Source: Trebonia sp. (GTDB lineage: Bacteria > Actinomycetota > Actinomycetes > Streptosporangiales > Streptosporangiaceae). From it: a stretch of DNA of 13,041 nucleotides. Location of the stretch: assembly GCA_030038035.1 (NCBI GenBank), contig JASHPP010000221.1, positions 1 through 13,041 on the forward strand, in the 5' to 3' direction. Position 1 is the stretch's first letter. Every line of letters begins with the position of its first letter. Positions 1 to 6,920 of the stretch are shown here, piece by piece. The notes under the pieces were generated by a model. The model saw only the letters and a list, made by a program, of their open reading frames with translations. It made no database searches and was not told where the DNA came from. The position numbers and the translations under genes are program-made.

Positions 1-846
1 AGGTCAGCGCACATCGACCTGGGCGACCTGACCGTCCACGCCGTCACCGGCGGGGACGGGCCTGCCGTGGTGCTCCTGCACGGGTTCGCGCAGACCTGGC
101 GGGCCTGGCGCGCCGTGCTGCCCGCGCTCGCGGAGCATTACCTGGTGATCGCCGCCGACCTGCGCGGGATCGGCGGCTCGACCGTTCCCTTCGACGGGTT
201 CGACAAGCGCACCATGGCCGGCGACGTCGCGGGGCTGCTCGACGCGCTCGACGTTCCGGCGGCGAGCGTCGTGGGACACGACATCGGCGGGATGGTCGCG
301 TACGCGTTCGCCAAGAGCTACCCCGGCCGGGTCAGCAAGCTCGCGATCGCCGCGGTCTTGCTGCCCGAGCGCGCCTGGTACGGATTCCCGCTGCTGGGCG
401 CCGGGTCGCCGTGGTGGTTCGGGTTCCACGCCGTCCCGCTCCTGCCCGAACGCCTGATCTCCGCCTCGCTGGGCTGTTACCTCGACTGGTTCTTCGACTT
501 TCACGACCCGGGCGAGAACTACGACGCGTCGGGCATCACCGCCGCCGACAGGGACGCGTACGTGCGGGCCTACTCCGCTCCCGGCGCGCTGAGCGCGGGG
601 CTGGGCTGGTTCCGGGCGTTTCCCCAGGACATCGCCGACAACGACGGGTGGCTCAAGCAGCCGCTTGACATCCCCTACCTCGCGATCGCCGAGCCGCACG
701 TGCTCGCCCCGATGACCGAGCAGGCCGCCAGGATCTCGGCCAGGCATCAGGTGGTGCAGGTCGCGCCGTCCGGACACTGGGTGACCCAGCAGCAGCCTGG
801 CCAGGTCGCCGACGCCTTGCTGAAGTTCCTCGCCGGGGAAGGCTGA
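1..846 (+). CDS. alpha/beta-hydrolase, epoxide hydrolase/dehalogenase-like (5' end outside window)
   Basis: The frame is open from base 1 to the TGA at 844-846, giving 281 visible residues. An internal GTG at 67 cannot be the start because the first strand of the fold precedes it, so the true start lies to the left. Counting from base 1, the oxyanion-hole motif HGF is at residues 27-29, the D-x-R-G-x-G-x-S turn at 53-60, the nucleophile elbow GHDIGG at 92-97 with Asp94, and the catalytic His in GHW at 259. An Asp nucleophile points to epoxide hydrolases and haloalkane or fluoroacetate dehalogenases rather than Ser esterases. Residues of about 120-210 form a cap domain rich in Trp, Phe and Tyr. 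There is no signal peptide in the visible part, so it is probably cytoplasmic. The usual Asp of the triad is not seen where expected (AEPH at 230-233); Glu231 or Glu123 could substitute. Substrate unknown. Confidence 0.9.
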   Translation, partial: RSAHIDLGDLTVHAVTGGDGPAVVLLHGFAQTWRAWRAVLPALAEHYLVIAADLRGIGGSTVPFDGFDKRTMAGDVAGLLDALDVPAASVVGHDIGGMVAYAFAKSYPGRVSKLAIAAVLLPERAWYGFPLLGAGSPWWFGFHAVPLLPERLISASLGCYLDWFFDFHDPGENYDASGITAADRDAYVRAYSAPGALSAGLGWFRAFPQDIADNDGWLKQPLDIPYLAIAEPHVLAPMTEQAARISARHQVVQVAPSGHWVTQQQPGQVADALLKFLAGEG

Positions 847-862
847 CCTGGCCGGCGTGACG

Positions 863-2059
863 CTAGTCCGGCGGGGTGGCCGAGGTGGAGTTCACCCAGC
901 GGGTGCCGTTCCAGTGCAGGATCACGACCTCCGCGCCCATGTTGACCGTGCCGACCGCCCAGGCGCTGCCGGCCGATGCGGCCGCCACGCCGTACAGGCT
1001 GTCGCACGTCGCGCAGAACGGGTTCGGGCTGGTCACCTGCGCCCACGCCTTGCCGTTCCAGTGGAAGATCATCGTCTTGGAGCCGCCCGCGGCGGTCTCG
1101 TCGTAGCCGACCGCCCAGGCGTTGCCCGCCGAGGTGGCGGCCACGCCTTGCAGGACGTTCCAGGTGAGCTCGCTGCTGCTGACCTTGACGGGGTCGGGGC
1201 TTGGCACCTGCGTCCACGCCTTGCCGTTCCAGTGCAGGATCAGCGTCTGCCAGCCTTCTGAGTAGACGGTGGAGTAGCCGACCGCCCAGGCGTTGGTCGC
1301 GGAGGTGGCGGTCACGCCGTAGAGAAAGTCGCCCGTCGGGGTGGGGCTGGGGCTGGACACCTGGCTCCAGGCTTTGCCGTTCCAGTGCAGGATCAGGGTG
1401 TGGATGACGGCGTCGTCGTCGGTCTCGCCGACCGCCCAGGCGTTGCTCGCGGAGGTGGCGGCCACGGCGAACAGTTCGTCGTCGCTGCCAGGGCTCGGGC
1501 TGGACACCCGCGTCCACGCCTTGCCGTTCCAGCGCAGGGTCACGCTGCGCTCGGTGCCGGTCTGGCCGACCGCCCAGGCGTCGTCCGCCGAGACGGCGGC
1601 CACGCCGCTGAGCAGGGTGCCGTCCGGTCCCGGGTTCGGGCTGTGCACCTGCTTCCAGGCCGTGCCGTTCCAGTGCGCGATCAGCGGAACGTTGGCCGAC
1701 GCGCTGGGTGTGTAACCGACCGCCCAGGCGTTGGCGGGGGAGATCGCGGCCACGCTGTAGAAGTCGCTGTCGGTCCCGCCCACCGCCAGGGCCGACTCCC
1801 ACGTCCAGGCCTTGCCGTTCCAGCGCTGCGCCAGTGCCTCGCCCGGCGTGTAGCCGACGGCCCACGCGATCCCGCCGGTGGTCACGGCCGCGCCGTTGAG
1901 CTGGCCGCCAAAGGGGATGGCGACCCGGGGGGCCTGGGGCCTGGCCTGGGCCGCCGCGGCTGGCGTGGCCGCTGCCAGCCCGGCGGCCATGCCTGTCAGC
2001 AGCACCGCCGCGGCGACGATCACCCCTGACCGCGCGGCGAGCAGCCGTATGCGTGTCAT
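863..2059 (-). CDS. Secreted seven-repeat protein, predicted seven-bladed beta-propeller
   Basis: This 398-residue protein starts at an ATG preceded by a strong GGAGG site and ends in TAG. Residues 1-37 form a Sec-type signal peptide: positive start (MTRIR), a hydrophobic Ala/Val/Leu core, and Ala-rich cleavage region around 35-39. There is no lipobox, LPXTG or C-terminal membrane anchor, so it is probably released. The rest is seven tandem units of about 45-57 residues from residue 51. Each unit has a core like GVAATSA-NAWAVG, then a strand ending HWNGKAW, then a turn such as SSPSP. Seven such units with Trp-anchored strands suggest a seven-bladed beta-propeller. A CATC pair at 349-352 lies between units 6 and 7 and could form a disulfide. 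No catalytic residues are recognisable; similar repeat proteins in actinomycetes are mostly annotated as hypothetical. A role in binding or scaffolding is inference. It is convergent with the hydrolase and lies downstream of the mce operon on the same strand. Confidence 0.88.
   Translation of the reverse strand: MTRIRLLAARSGVIVAAAVLLTGMAAGLAAATPAAAAQARPQAPRVAIPFGGQLNGAAVTTGGIAWAVGYTPGEALAQRWNGKAWTWESALAVGGTDSDFYSVAAISPANAWAVGYTPSASANVPLIAHWNGTAWKQVHSPNPGPDGTLLSGVAAVSADDAWAVGQTGTERSVTLRWNGKAWTRVSSPSPGSDDELFAVAATSASNAWAVGETDDDAVIHTLILHWNGKAWSQVSSPSPTPTGDFLYGVTATSATNAWAVGYSTVYSEGWQTLILHWNGKAWTQVPSPDPVKVSSSELTWNVLQGVAATSAGNAWAVGYDETAAGGSKTMIFHWNGKAWAQVTSPNPFCATCDSLYGVAAASAGSAWAVGTVNMGAEVVILHWNGTRWVNSTSATPPD
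866..1909 (-). repeat. Seven tandem coding repeats (propeller blades)
   Basis: The units are about 140-170 bp. On the plus strand each contains a near-identical block reading gaccgcccaggcg (near 953, 1109, 1279, 1429, 1568 and 1717, and a diverged copy near 1856), followed leftwards by one reading ttgccgttccag or close to it. Unit 1, nearest the signal peptide, is the most diverged. Conservation is also at the DNA level, implying expansion by duplication or ongoing homogenisation. Confidence 0.9.
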
Positions 2060-2063
2060 CGCG

Positions 2064-2071
2064 CCCCTCCC
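2064..2071 (-). promoter_or_regulatory. Ribosome-binding site of the propeller gene
   Basis: The minus strand reads GGGAGGGG, containing a full GGAGG core, with 6 nt between that core and the ATG at 2059. This fixes the start and excludes the longer overlapping frame. Confidence 0.8.
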
Positions 2072-2096
2072 ACCCCGAAGGCCCCATTGAGCCCCG

Positions 2097-2102
2097 ATTA
2101 TG
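2097..2102 (-). promoter_or_regulatory. Possible -10 element for the propeller gene
   Basis: The minus strand reads CATAAT about 37 nt upstream of the start codon, in an otherwise GC-rich region. The sequence 17-18 nt further upstream does not resemble TTGACA, so this is a weak call resting on the -10 match alone. Confidence 0.25.
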
Positions 2103-2172
2103 ACAGGCCGGACATCCCGGGCGCTAGTCGCGCCGACCGGGTGATCGCGGGCGGGCGGGAGTCGGCCGGGAT

Positions 2173-2202
2173 CGTTCGGGATAAAGATTTTCAGTCCGAA
2201 CG
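2173..2202. promoter_or_regulatory. 7-bp inverted repeat between mce operon and propeller gene
   Basis: The arms CGTTCGG (2173-2179) and CCGAACG (2196-2202) are perfect reverse complements around a 16-nt AT-rich centre; a G-T pair could extend the stem inward and another outward. It lies 22 nt beyond the stop codon of the last mce-operon gene and about 114 nt upstream of the propeller gene. It could be a transcription stop, although no U-run follows on the minus strand, or an operator for the propeller gene. Sequence alone does not decide. Confidence 0.4.
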
Positions 2203-2224
2203 GGCCCTGGCGCCTCTTCCTGCC

Positions 2225-2848
2225 TCAGCTGAACGTGTCGATGTTCTCGATCTTCCAGCGGCCCGCCTGCCAGAGCGCGGTGACCGCGAGCATCGAGCCG
2301 CTGTAGCTCGTCTGGCTGGTGCCGGCCCGGGTGTCCTGCTGGTTGACGAAGATCAGCACCCGCGCCTGGCCGCCGGTCAGCAGCTCCACCCCGCTGTTGG
2401 TCACCGTGGTGGTGACCACGAGCTTTTGCGCCGGGGCCTGCTGCTCCACGAGCGCGAACAGCGTGTTGTACTGCTGGATCGCCGGCCCGGTCAGCAGCCG
2501 CTGCGCGGCCCGCCTGGTCGCCCCGGTGTCGGCGTAGCTGTAGGAGAAGACCGTCTGCACGGCGGCGTCGATCTGGGTGCGGACCGCGCTGGTGGCGGCC
2601 GGGTCGATGAGGGCGGTGTTCTGCTGCGCGGACTGCGCGCGCAGGCTGCCGGCGTGCGCCGTCGCCCAGATGCCGAAGCCGCCGAGCAGGACGGTGACCG
2701 CGCCGAGCGCCAGCACCGCGAACGTGCGGCGGCGACCGCGGGTGGCGGTGGCTGGCTCGTCTGCCGGGTCGTCAGTATCGTCAAGCTCATCGTCGTCGAG
2801 CGCGTCGTCGTCAAGCGCGGGGTCGTCGAGCGCGGGGTCTTCGGGCAT
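2225..2848 (-). CDS. Mce-associated membrane protein (Mas-type), last gene of operon
   Basis: This is a 207-residue single-pass membrane protein. The ATG at 2848 has an AAAGGA site 6 nt upstream; the frame stays open far upstream but no other start is as well supported. Residues 5-27 form an acidic, repetitive tail (PALDD/ALDDD units), followed by TRGRRR at 36-41 as a stop-transfer charge cluster, a membrane segment at about 43-63, and an extracytoplasmic domain of about 140 residues. That domain has a helical start and then beta strands, including LVVTTTVTNSGVELL and a final WQAGRWKIENIDTFS. This is the pattern of actinobacterial Mce-associated proteins, whose outer domain resembles NTF2/VirB8-like folds. 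A Trp-Lys-Ile ending of this kind is usual in the family. It lies 17 nt after the preceding Mas gene. Proposed role (family knowledge): stabilising or assisting the Mce complex. The acidic cytoplasmic tail is unusually regular. Confidence 0.85.
   Translation of the reverse strand: MPEDPALDDPALDDDALDDDELDDTDDPADEPATATRGRRRTFAVLALGAVTVLLGGFGIWATAHAGSLRAQSAQQNTALIDPAATSAVRTQIDAAVQTVFSYSYADTGATRRAAQRLLTGPAIQQYNTLFALVEQQAPAQKLVVTTTVTNSGVELLTGGQARVLIFVNQQDTRAGTSQTSYSGSMLAVTALWQAGRWKIENIDTFS
2780..2839 (-). repeat. Four tandem 15-bp units coding an acidic tail
   Basis: Units at 2825-2839, 2810-2824, 2795-2809 and 2780-2794 encode DPALD, DPALD, DDALD and DDELD. The first two differ by one base. They fall in the cytoplasmic N-terminus of the last Mas protein, before the membrane segment. 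Confidence 0.85.
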
Positions 2849-2854
2849 CGCGAA

Positions 2855-2860
2855 TCCTTT
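2855..2860 (-). promoter_or_regulatory. Ribosome-binding site of the last Mas gene
   Basis: The minus strand reads AAAGGA 6 nt before the ATG at 2848. This decides the start of this gene, because the same frame is open for another 450 nt upstream. Confidence 0.7.
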
Positions 2861-2865
2861 CCGTC

Positions 2866-3411
2866 TCACCCGGCGCTGCCGACCGGCACCTGGCCGAGCG
2901 CGGTGAGCTTCCACCCCGAGGCGGTCCGCGTGAGCTGGCCGTCGAGCCTGGTCTGCTTGGTGACCGCGGCTCCCTTGGCGGGGACGACGGTGAGCTGGAC
3001 GGCGGCGATGATGCTGGCGGTTCCCGCCCTGGTGTTGAGCGTGACGAGGGCCGCGTCGAGGATCTTGGCGGTGGTGATCGTCTTGGCCTGCTCGACTTGC
3101 TTTTCGAACTCGGCGCTGCCCGCGACGATCTGCGCGCGCAGCGCCCCGGCGGACGACTGCTCCCACAGGCTCAGCCCCTGGCCGACGTCGCGGTAGTCCA
3201 GGGTGTTGAAGTTCTGCACGTCCTGTTCGCCTTCCTGCAGGACCTGGTCGCGGGCCTGCGCCTGGGCGACCGTCCCGGCCTGGGCGGCGCTGTGCCACGC
3301 CAGGCCCGACCAGGCGGCGAAGACCGCGGCCGCGACGGCGAGCACGACCGCGACGGCGAGCAGCGGGTCTTTGACGAGCCTGCGGGCGCCGCGGCGGACG
3401 AGGGCGATCAC
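2866..3411 (-). CDS. Mce-associated membrane protein (Mas-type), first of two
   Basis: This 181-residue protein starts with GTG at 3411, which overlaps the mceF stop by four bases (GTGA). A GGGGTGA stretch just upstream may serve as its ribosome-binding site. The order is: short cytoplasmic Arg/Lys-rich start (RRGARRLVKD, 6-15), membrane segment at about 17-36, helical stretch at 44-66 rich in Ala, Gln and Glu, then an alpha/beta domain of about 110 residues ending in WKLTALGQVPVG. The topology and the terminal Trp-Lys strand match Mce-associated proteins, which sit downstream of mceF in many actinomycetes. No catalytic motif and no cysteine are present. Its outer domain is similar in plan to that of the following Mas protein, so the two are probably paralogues from an old duplication. 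Their likely role is support of the extracytoplasmic Mce tube; the exact role is unknown. Confidence 0.87.
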   Translation of the reverse strand: MIALVRRGARRLVKDPLLAVAVVLAVAAAVFAAWSGLAWHSAAQAGTVAQAQARDQVLQEGEQDVQNFNTLDYRDVGQGLSLWEQSSAGALRAQIVAGSAEFEKQVEQAKTITTAKILDAALVTLNTRAGTASIIAAVQLTVVPAKGAAVTKQTRLDGQLTRTASGWKLTALGQVPVGSAG

Positions 3412-4571
3412 GGGGTCACCCCGAGCAGCGTGGCCAGGCCCGGCTGGGCCGCCGCCGGCACCCCGCCCCCTGACGGGGCGTGCGCGGAGCCGCGGACGTC
3501 CACCCCGCTGCTGGCCGGCAGCGTGCAGGAGGCGGAGGTGTTGACCGGCGCAGGGGAGGTGTCGAGGCCGTTGCGGTACACGGTGCCGCCGTATCCGGCG
3601 GTGCAGGGCAGCGGGCTGAAGAAGGTGAGCGCCATCCCGATGTTGGCCCCCTCGTTCGTGATGACCGTGGATCCCGCCGCGATGTCGGCCGGCAGCACAG
3701 AAAGCAGCTCGTCGAGCGCCGCCCCCCTGGTGAGCGTCACCTGCGAGGTGGTCAGCAGGTTGGCGATCAGCACGGCCAGGCCGGGGTTGGTGCCGGCCAG
3801 CAGGTCGGCCACCTGCGCGGCGGCCTGCGGGGCGGCGGTGATGAGCTTGCTCAGGTCGGGGTCGGATTCCTTGAGCTGCCTGGCGAGCAGTTCGGCGCTT
3901 GCGGCGAAGGAGTCCAGCGCCCCGGATTCGGCGATCTGGGTCGCCAGCACCGCCTTGGCGTTGGTGACCAGCGTGATCGTCTGCGGGGTGGTGGCGTCCA
4001 GCGCCTGGACGAGCGCGTGGTCGCCGTCCAGGATCGCCGCCAGGTTGGCCCCCTGGCCCTGGAAGCCGGTCGCCAGCTCGTTGAGCAGCTCGCGGAGCGT
4101 GCCGAGCGGCAGCGACGTGGCGAGCGTGTTGACGCTGGTCAGCAGGTTCGTCACGGGCAGCGGCACCGAGGTGTCGGCCTGCGGGATCACGCTGCCCGCG
4201 GTGAGGTAGGGGCCGGAGCTTGTGTCCGGTCGCAGGTCCACGTACTGCTCGCCGACCGCCGACAGGTCCGCCACGGCGGCCTTGAGGCGGGCCGGGATCG
4301 GCGGGGCGGAGTCGCTGATGTCCAGGTCCGCCTGCACGCCGGTCGCGGTCAGCTCGACGGCGCCCACCCGGCCGACCTGGACCCCGCGATAGGTCACGTC
4401 GGCGTCGGGGAAGATCCCGCCCGCCTGGGCCAGCTCCAGCTTGACCACGTAGTAGCCTGGCAGCCCGATGTAGCGGCCCAGGTTCGCGTAGTGGATGCCG
4501 GTGTACCCCACCACAAGGAGGCTGAGCAGCGCGAACGCGGCCAGCTTGAGTTTCGTCGCCGTGGTCAGCAT
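3408..4571 (-). CDS. mceF: MceF: Mce-family substrate-binding subunit
   Basis: This 387-residue protein is the sixth and last Mce subunit. Its ATG at 4571 shares one base with the mceE stop (TGATG), indicating coupled translation. A membrane anchor spans about 9-26 (LKLAAFALLSLLVVGYTG). The MCE domain is at about 40-115, with the family signature FPDADVTYRGVQVGRVG at 54-70 and the hydrophobic-pore loop region AVGEQYVDL at 105-113. After VIPQADTSVPLPVTNLL begins the helical region (about 135-300) that builds the tunnel in Mce complexes. The C-terminal tail holds Cys323 and Cys349, 26 apart, then a Gly/Pro/Ala-rich end. Role by family: one of six different subunits of the extracytoplasmic hexamer carrying lipid between envelope layers. 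It ends in a four-base overlap with the next Mas gene. Confidence 0.93.
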   Translation of the reverse strand: MLTTATKLKLAAFALLSLLVVGYTGIHYANLGRYIGLPGYYVVKLELAQAGGIFPDADVTYRGVQVGRVGAVELTATGVQADLDISDSAPPIPARLKAAVADLSAVGEQYVDLRPDTSSGPYLTAGSVIPQADTSVPLPVTNLLTSVNTLATSLPLGTLRELLNELATGFQGQGANLAAILDGDHALVQALDATTPQTITLVTNAKAVLATQIAESGALDSFAASAELLARQLKESDPDLSKLITAAPQAAAQVADLLAGTNPGLAVLIANLLTTSQVTLTRGAALDELLSVLPADIAAGSTVITNEGANIGMALTFFSPLPCTAGYGGTVYRNGLDTSPAPVNTSASCTLPASSGVDVRGSAHAPSGGGVPAAAQPGLATLLGVTP

Positions 4572-5635
4572 CAGCTCTTGCCCGTCCCGCTGGCCGTGGC
4601 GGTCGGGGCCGGCGTCACGGGCGGGATCACCGTCGTGCCCTTGGCCGCCGCCACCTTCAGGTAGACGTTCAGGTAGTCGCCCTGCACGTCGTCAAGCACC
4701 TGGTCGGTGAACGGGTAGGTCAGCAGCACCTGCAGCGCCAGCGGCAGGTTCTGCCCGGCGTCGGCGAGCTCGGTGAGCGTCGGCGTCAGCAGCTGCAGGT
4801 CGGTGACCAGGCTGGCCTGGCTCGCGTTGATCGTGGCGACCGCGACGCCGGACAGGGCGTGCAGCGAGTTCAGCATCGTGACGAGCTGGTTGCGCTCGGC
4901 GGCGAGCACCTGCAGGCCCGGGCCGAGGTGGATGAGGACGTTGCCGATCTGGCGGTCGCGCGCGGCCAGGGTGGCCGACAGGGCGTTGAGCCCGTCGAGC
5001 GCGGTGATGATGTCGCTGCGGTGGGCGTTGAGGTTGGCCAGCAGCGTGTGCAGCCGGACGACCAGCGAGCGGACCTGCGGCTCGTCGCCGTTCAGCGCGA
5101 CGGCCAGCTGGCTGGTGATCGTGTGCAGCTGGTTGATGCCGCCCCCGTTGAGCAGCAGCGACAGCGCCCCGAGCACCTCCTCGACGGTGGCGTTGGTGGT
5201 GGTGCGGTATTCGGGTATCACCGCGCCGTTCGTCAGCCTGCCGGTGGCCCGGACGCCGGGCGGCGGGGACAGCGCGATGTACAGCTCGCCGAGCAGGCTG
5301 GACTGCTCCACCTGGGCGATCGCGTTGGCCGGCAGGCGGACGTCGCCGTTGATCAGCATGCTGACGCTCGCGGTCCACGACCCCTGCGGCAGGGAGATGC
5401 TGGTGACCCGGCCGACGCTGACGTCGTTCACCTTGACCGCCGACTGCGGCACCAGGTCGAGCACGTCGGCGAAGCGGGCGGTGACCTCGTAGGGGTGGCT
5501 GCCCAGGCTCGCGCCCCCGGGCAGCGGGATGCTGTAGATGCCGTTGAACCCGCCCGCGCCGCAGCCGGCCGTGGCGATCACCGCCGCCGCCGCGGCGGCG
5601 ATCGCTGCCCATCGCCGCGGGGCCCGGGCGCGCAT
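4571..5635 (-). CDS. mceE: MceE: Mce-family lipoprotein subunit (LprK-like)
   Basis: Starting at the ATG at 5635, which shares a base with the mceD stop (TGATG, as at mceE/mceF), the protein has 354 residues. A GTG at 5653 would add six residues but has a poorer upstream site. The N-terminus is a lipoprotein signal: RARAPRR, an Ala-rich core, and lipobox ATAGC with Cys25 as the lipidated residue. This is the fixed position of the lipoprotein in six-gene mce clusters. The MCE domain is at about 49-123; its signature VPQSAVKVNDVSVGRV (62-77) has Asn-Asp in place of the glycine found in the other subunits. LLGELYIAL follows at 114-122. A long helical region runs to about 320, ending VQGDYLNVYLKV, then a Pro/Thr/Ala tail. 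Cys25 is the only cysteine. It acts outside the membrane, tethered by its lipid, as part of the hexamer. Confidence 0.93.
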   Translation of the reverse strand: MRARAPRRWAAIAAAAAAVIATAGCGAGGFNGIYSIPLPGGASLGSHPYEVTARFADVLDLVPQSAVKVNDVSVGRVTSISLPQGSWTASVSMLINGDVRLPANAIAQVEQSSLLGELYIALSPPPGVRATGRLTNGAVIPEYRTTTNATVEEVLGALSLLLNGGGINQLHTITSQLAVALNGDEPQVRSLVVRLHTLLANLNAHRSDIITALDGLNALSATLAARDRQIGNVLIHLGPGLQVLAAERNQLVTMLNSLHALSGVAVATINASQASLVTDLQLLTPTLTELADAGQNLPLALQVLLTYPFTDQVLDDVQGDYLNVYLKVAAAKGTTVIPPVTPAPTATASGTGKS

Positions 5636-6909
5636 CAGCACCGCTTCCCGCACGCGTGCAGCTCTGCGAGCAGGGCCTGCGGCGTGCTGTACACGGTGCC
5701 CACCGACGGCAGCGGCAGCGGCGGGAGGCCGGCGATCTCGCTGGTGAGCACCGCGACCGACCCGGCCGGTCCCGACGACGCCGCCGATTCGTCGCTGGCC
5801 GCGGTGGTGCCCGCCGCGGTCATGCTGAACTCGTTGAGGTCGGCGCGGCCGTCCAGGGTCTTAGTGGTGGCGTCGTACGCGTTGAGCAGGTTGTCGGCGG
5901 CGAGCGGGGCGTCGTCAAGCGCTTCGGCCAGCGACGCCCGCTCGCTGGACAGGATGTCGGTGATCGACGCGAGCTTGTTCACGTTGGCGGTGAGCAGGCT
6001 CCTGTTGCCCGCGATGAACTGCTGCACCTGGGCGAGCGCGCCGGCCAGCGTGCTGATCGCCGCGGACAGCTGGTCCCGCTCGCCGGACAGGTACCCGGAG
6101 ACCTGGGCGAGCTGCTGCTCGGCCAGCTGCACCTGGTCATCGTTGCGCTCGAGCATGGCCGTGAACTGCTCCAGGCTGGTGATCGTCGACGCGATGTTGC
6201 CCGCGGAGCCGCCCAGGGTCTTCGACAGGCCGGCGTACTGCGTGAGCATGCTCTTGAGGTAGCTGCCGTTGCCCGCCAGGTTGGCCTGGCCGGTCGTGAT
6301 CAGGTTGCTGAGCGCGCCGTGCTTGTTCGCGCCCGACGGGCCAAGCGCGGTGGCGAGCTGGTTCAGGTCCGCGTAGATCTGGTCGATCTCGACAGGGACC
6401 GCGGTGCGGGAGAGCGGGATGACGGCGCCGCTGGCGAGCCGCGGGCCGCTCGTGTAGGCGGGGGTGAGCTGGACGTAGCGGTCGGAGACCACGCTCGGCG
6501 CGACCACGACCGCGTCCGCGCCGGCGGGGACCGGGACGCCGTTGTCGACCGTCAGGATGACCCTGACCTCCGCGCCGTCCGGCTGGACCGCGTCGACCGT
6601 GCCCACCCGCACCCCGAGTATGCGCACGTCGGAGCCGGGGTAGATGCCGATCGACTCGCTGAAGTAGGCGGTGATCCGCGTACCCGGATGGGTGGCCTGG
6701 TCCAGCAGCCTGCCGCCGGCGATCAGCGCGGCCACGACCGCCACGGCCGCGACCGCGGAGATGATCCGGCGCCGCCGGGAGCCGAGCAGCCTGCGCCGCA
6801 GCCGATCGCGCAGGCCGCGCAGGCGGGCCCGCCTGGCCGTTTGCTGTTCCCGGCCTTCTTCCAGGAGGCTGTCGAGTGTGCTCAGCCCGCCTTCGTTCGG
6901 ATCGCTCAT
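5635..6909 (-). CDS. mceD: MceD: Mce-family substrate-binding subunit
   Basis: The 424-residue protein starts at the ATG at 6909, with GAGGTG 5 nt upstream overlapping the mceC stop. It has a longer cytoplasmic N-terminus than its siblings: residues 1-48 are acidic at first (EEGREQ), then very basic (RRARLRGLRDRLRRRLLGSRRRR), ahead of a membrane segment at about 49-67. The MCE domain runs about 77-150, with signature YPGSDVRILGVRVGTV at 90-105 and VVSDRYVQL at 140-148, followed by VIPLSRTAVPVEIDQIY, the usual entry to the helical region. Heptad-like helices continue to about 345. The tail is Ser/Ala-rich and ends in CGKRC, with Cys420 and Cys424 as the only cysteines. The positive pre-membrane segment fixes the domain outside the cell. 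It functions as the fourth subunit of the Mce tube. Confidence 0.92.
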   Translation of the reverse strand: MSDPNEGGLSTLDSLLEEGREQQTARRARLRGLRDRLRRRLLGSRRRRIISAVAAVAVVAALIAGGRLLDQATHPGTRITAYFSESIGIYPGSDVRILGVRVGTVDAVQPDGAEVRVILTVDNGVPVPAGADAVVVAPSVVSDRYVQLTPAYTSGPRLASGAVIPLSRTAVPVEIDQIYADLNQLATALGPSGANKHGALSNLITTGQANLAGNGSYLKSMLTQYAGLSKTLGGSAGNIASTITSLEQFTAMLERNDDQVQLAEQQLAQVSGYLSGERDQLSAAISTLAGALAQVQQFIAGNRSLLTANVNKLASITDILSSERASLAEALDDAPLAADNLLNAYDATTKTLDGRADLNEFSMTAAGTTAASDESAASSGPAGSVAVLTSEIAGLPPLPLPSVGTVYSTPQALLAELHACGKRC

Positions 6910-6914
6910 CGTGT

Positions 6915-6920
6915 CACCTC
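6915..6920 (-). promoter_or_regulatory. Ribosome-binding site of mceD inside the mceC stop
   Basis: The minus strand reads GAGGTG, beginning within the mceC TGA and ending 5 nt before the mceD ATG. The terminating ribosome is therefore placed on the next initiation site. Confidence 0.7.

Noticed and set aside
851..872. Possible terminator hairpin between the convergent hydrolase and propeller genes
   Set aside because: There is only a 5-bp GC stem (gccgg/ccggc) with a 12-nt loop and no T-run; such pairs are expected by chance at this GC content.
747..2087. Minus-strand 446-residue open frame over the propeller gene
   Set aside because: It is a shadow in another frame: Arg/Gly/Ala-rich with no signal peptide or fold, while the chosen frame has a signal peptide, seven repeats and a strong ribosome-binding site.
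2225..3298. Longer 357-residue version of the last Mas gene
   Set aside because: The extra residues overlap the first Mas gene in another frame and are Arg/Gln-rich noise; the ATG at 2848 has a clear AAAGGA site.
3480..4664. Long plus-strand open frames opposite the mce genes (for example 3480-4664, 4859-6262, 5656-7371, 11229-12437)
   Set aside because: They have low-complexity Arg/Gly/Ala/Val composition, no domains, and no operon spacing. They arise from the third-position GC bias of the minus-strand genes.
4571..5653. GTG start for mceE at 5653
   Set aside because: It has no good ribosome-binding site; the ATG at 5635 repeats the TGATG arrangement seen at the mceE/mceF junction and keeps the full lipoprotein signal.
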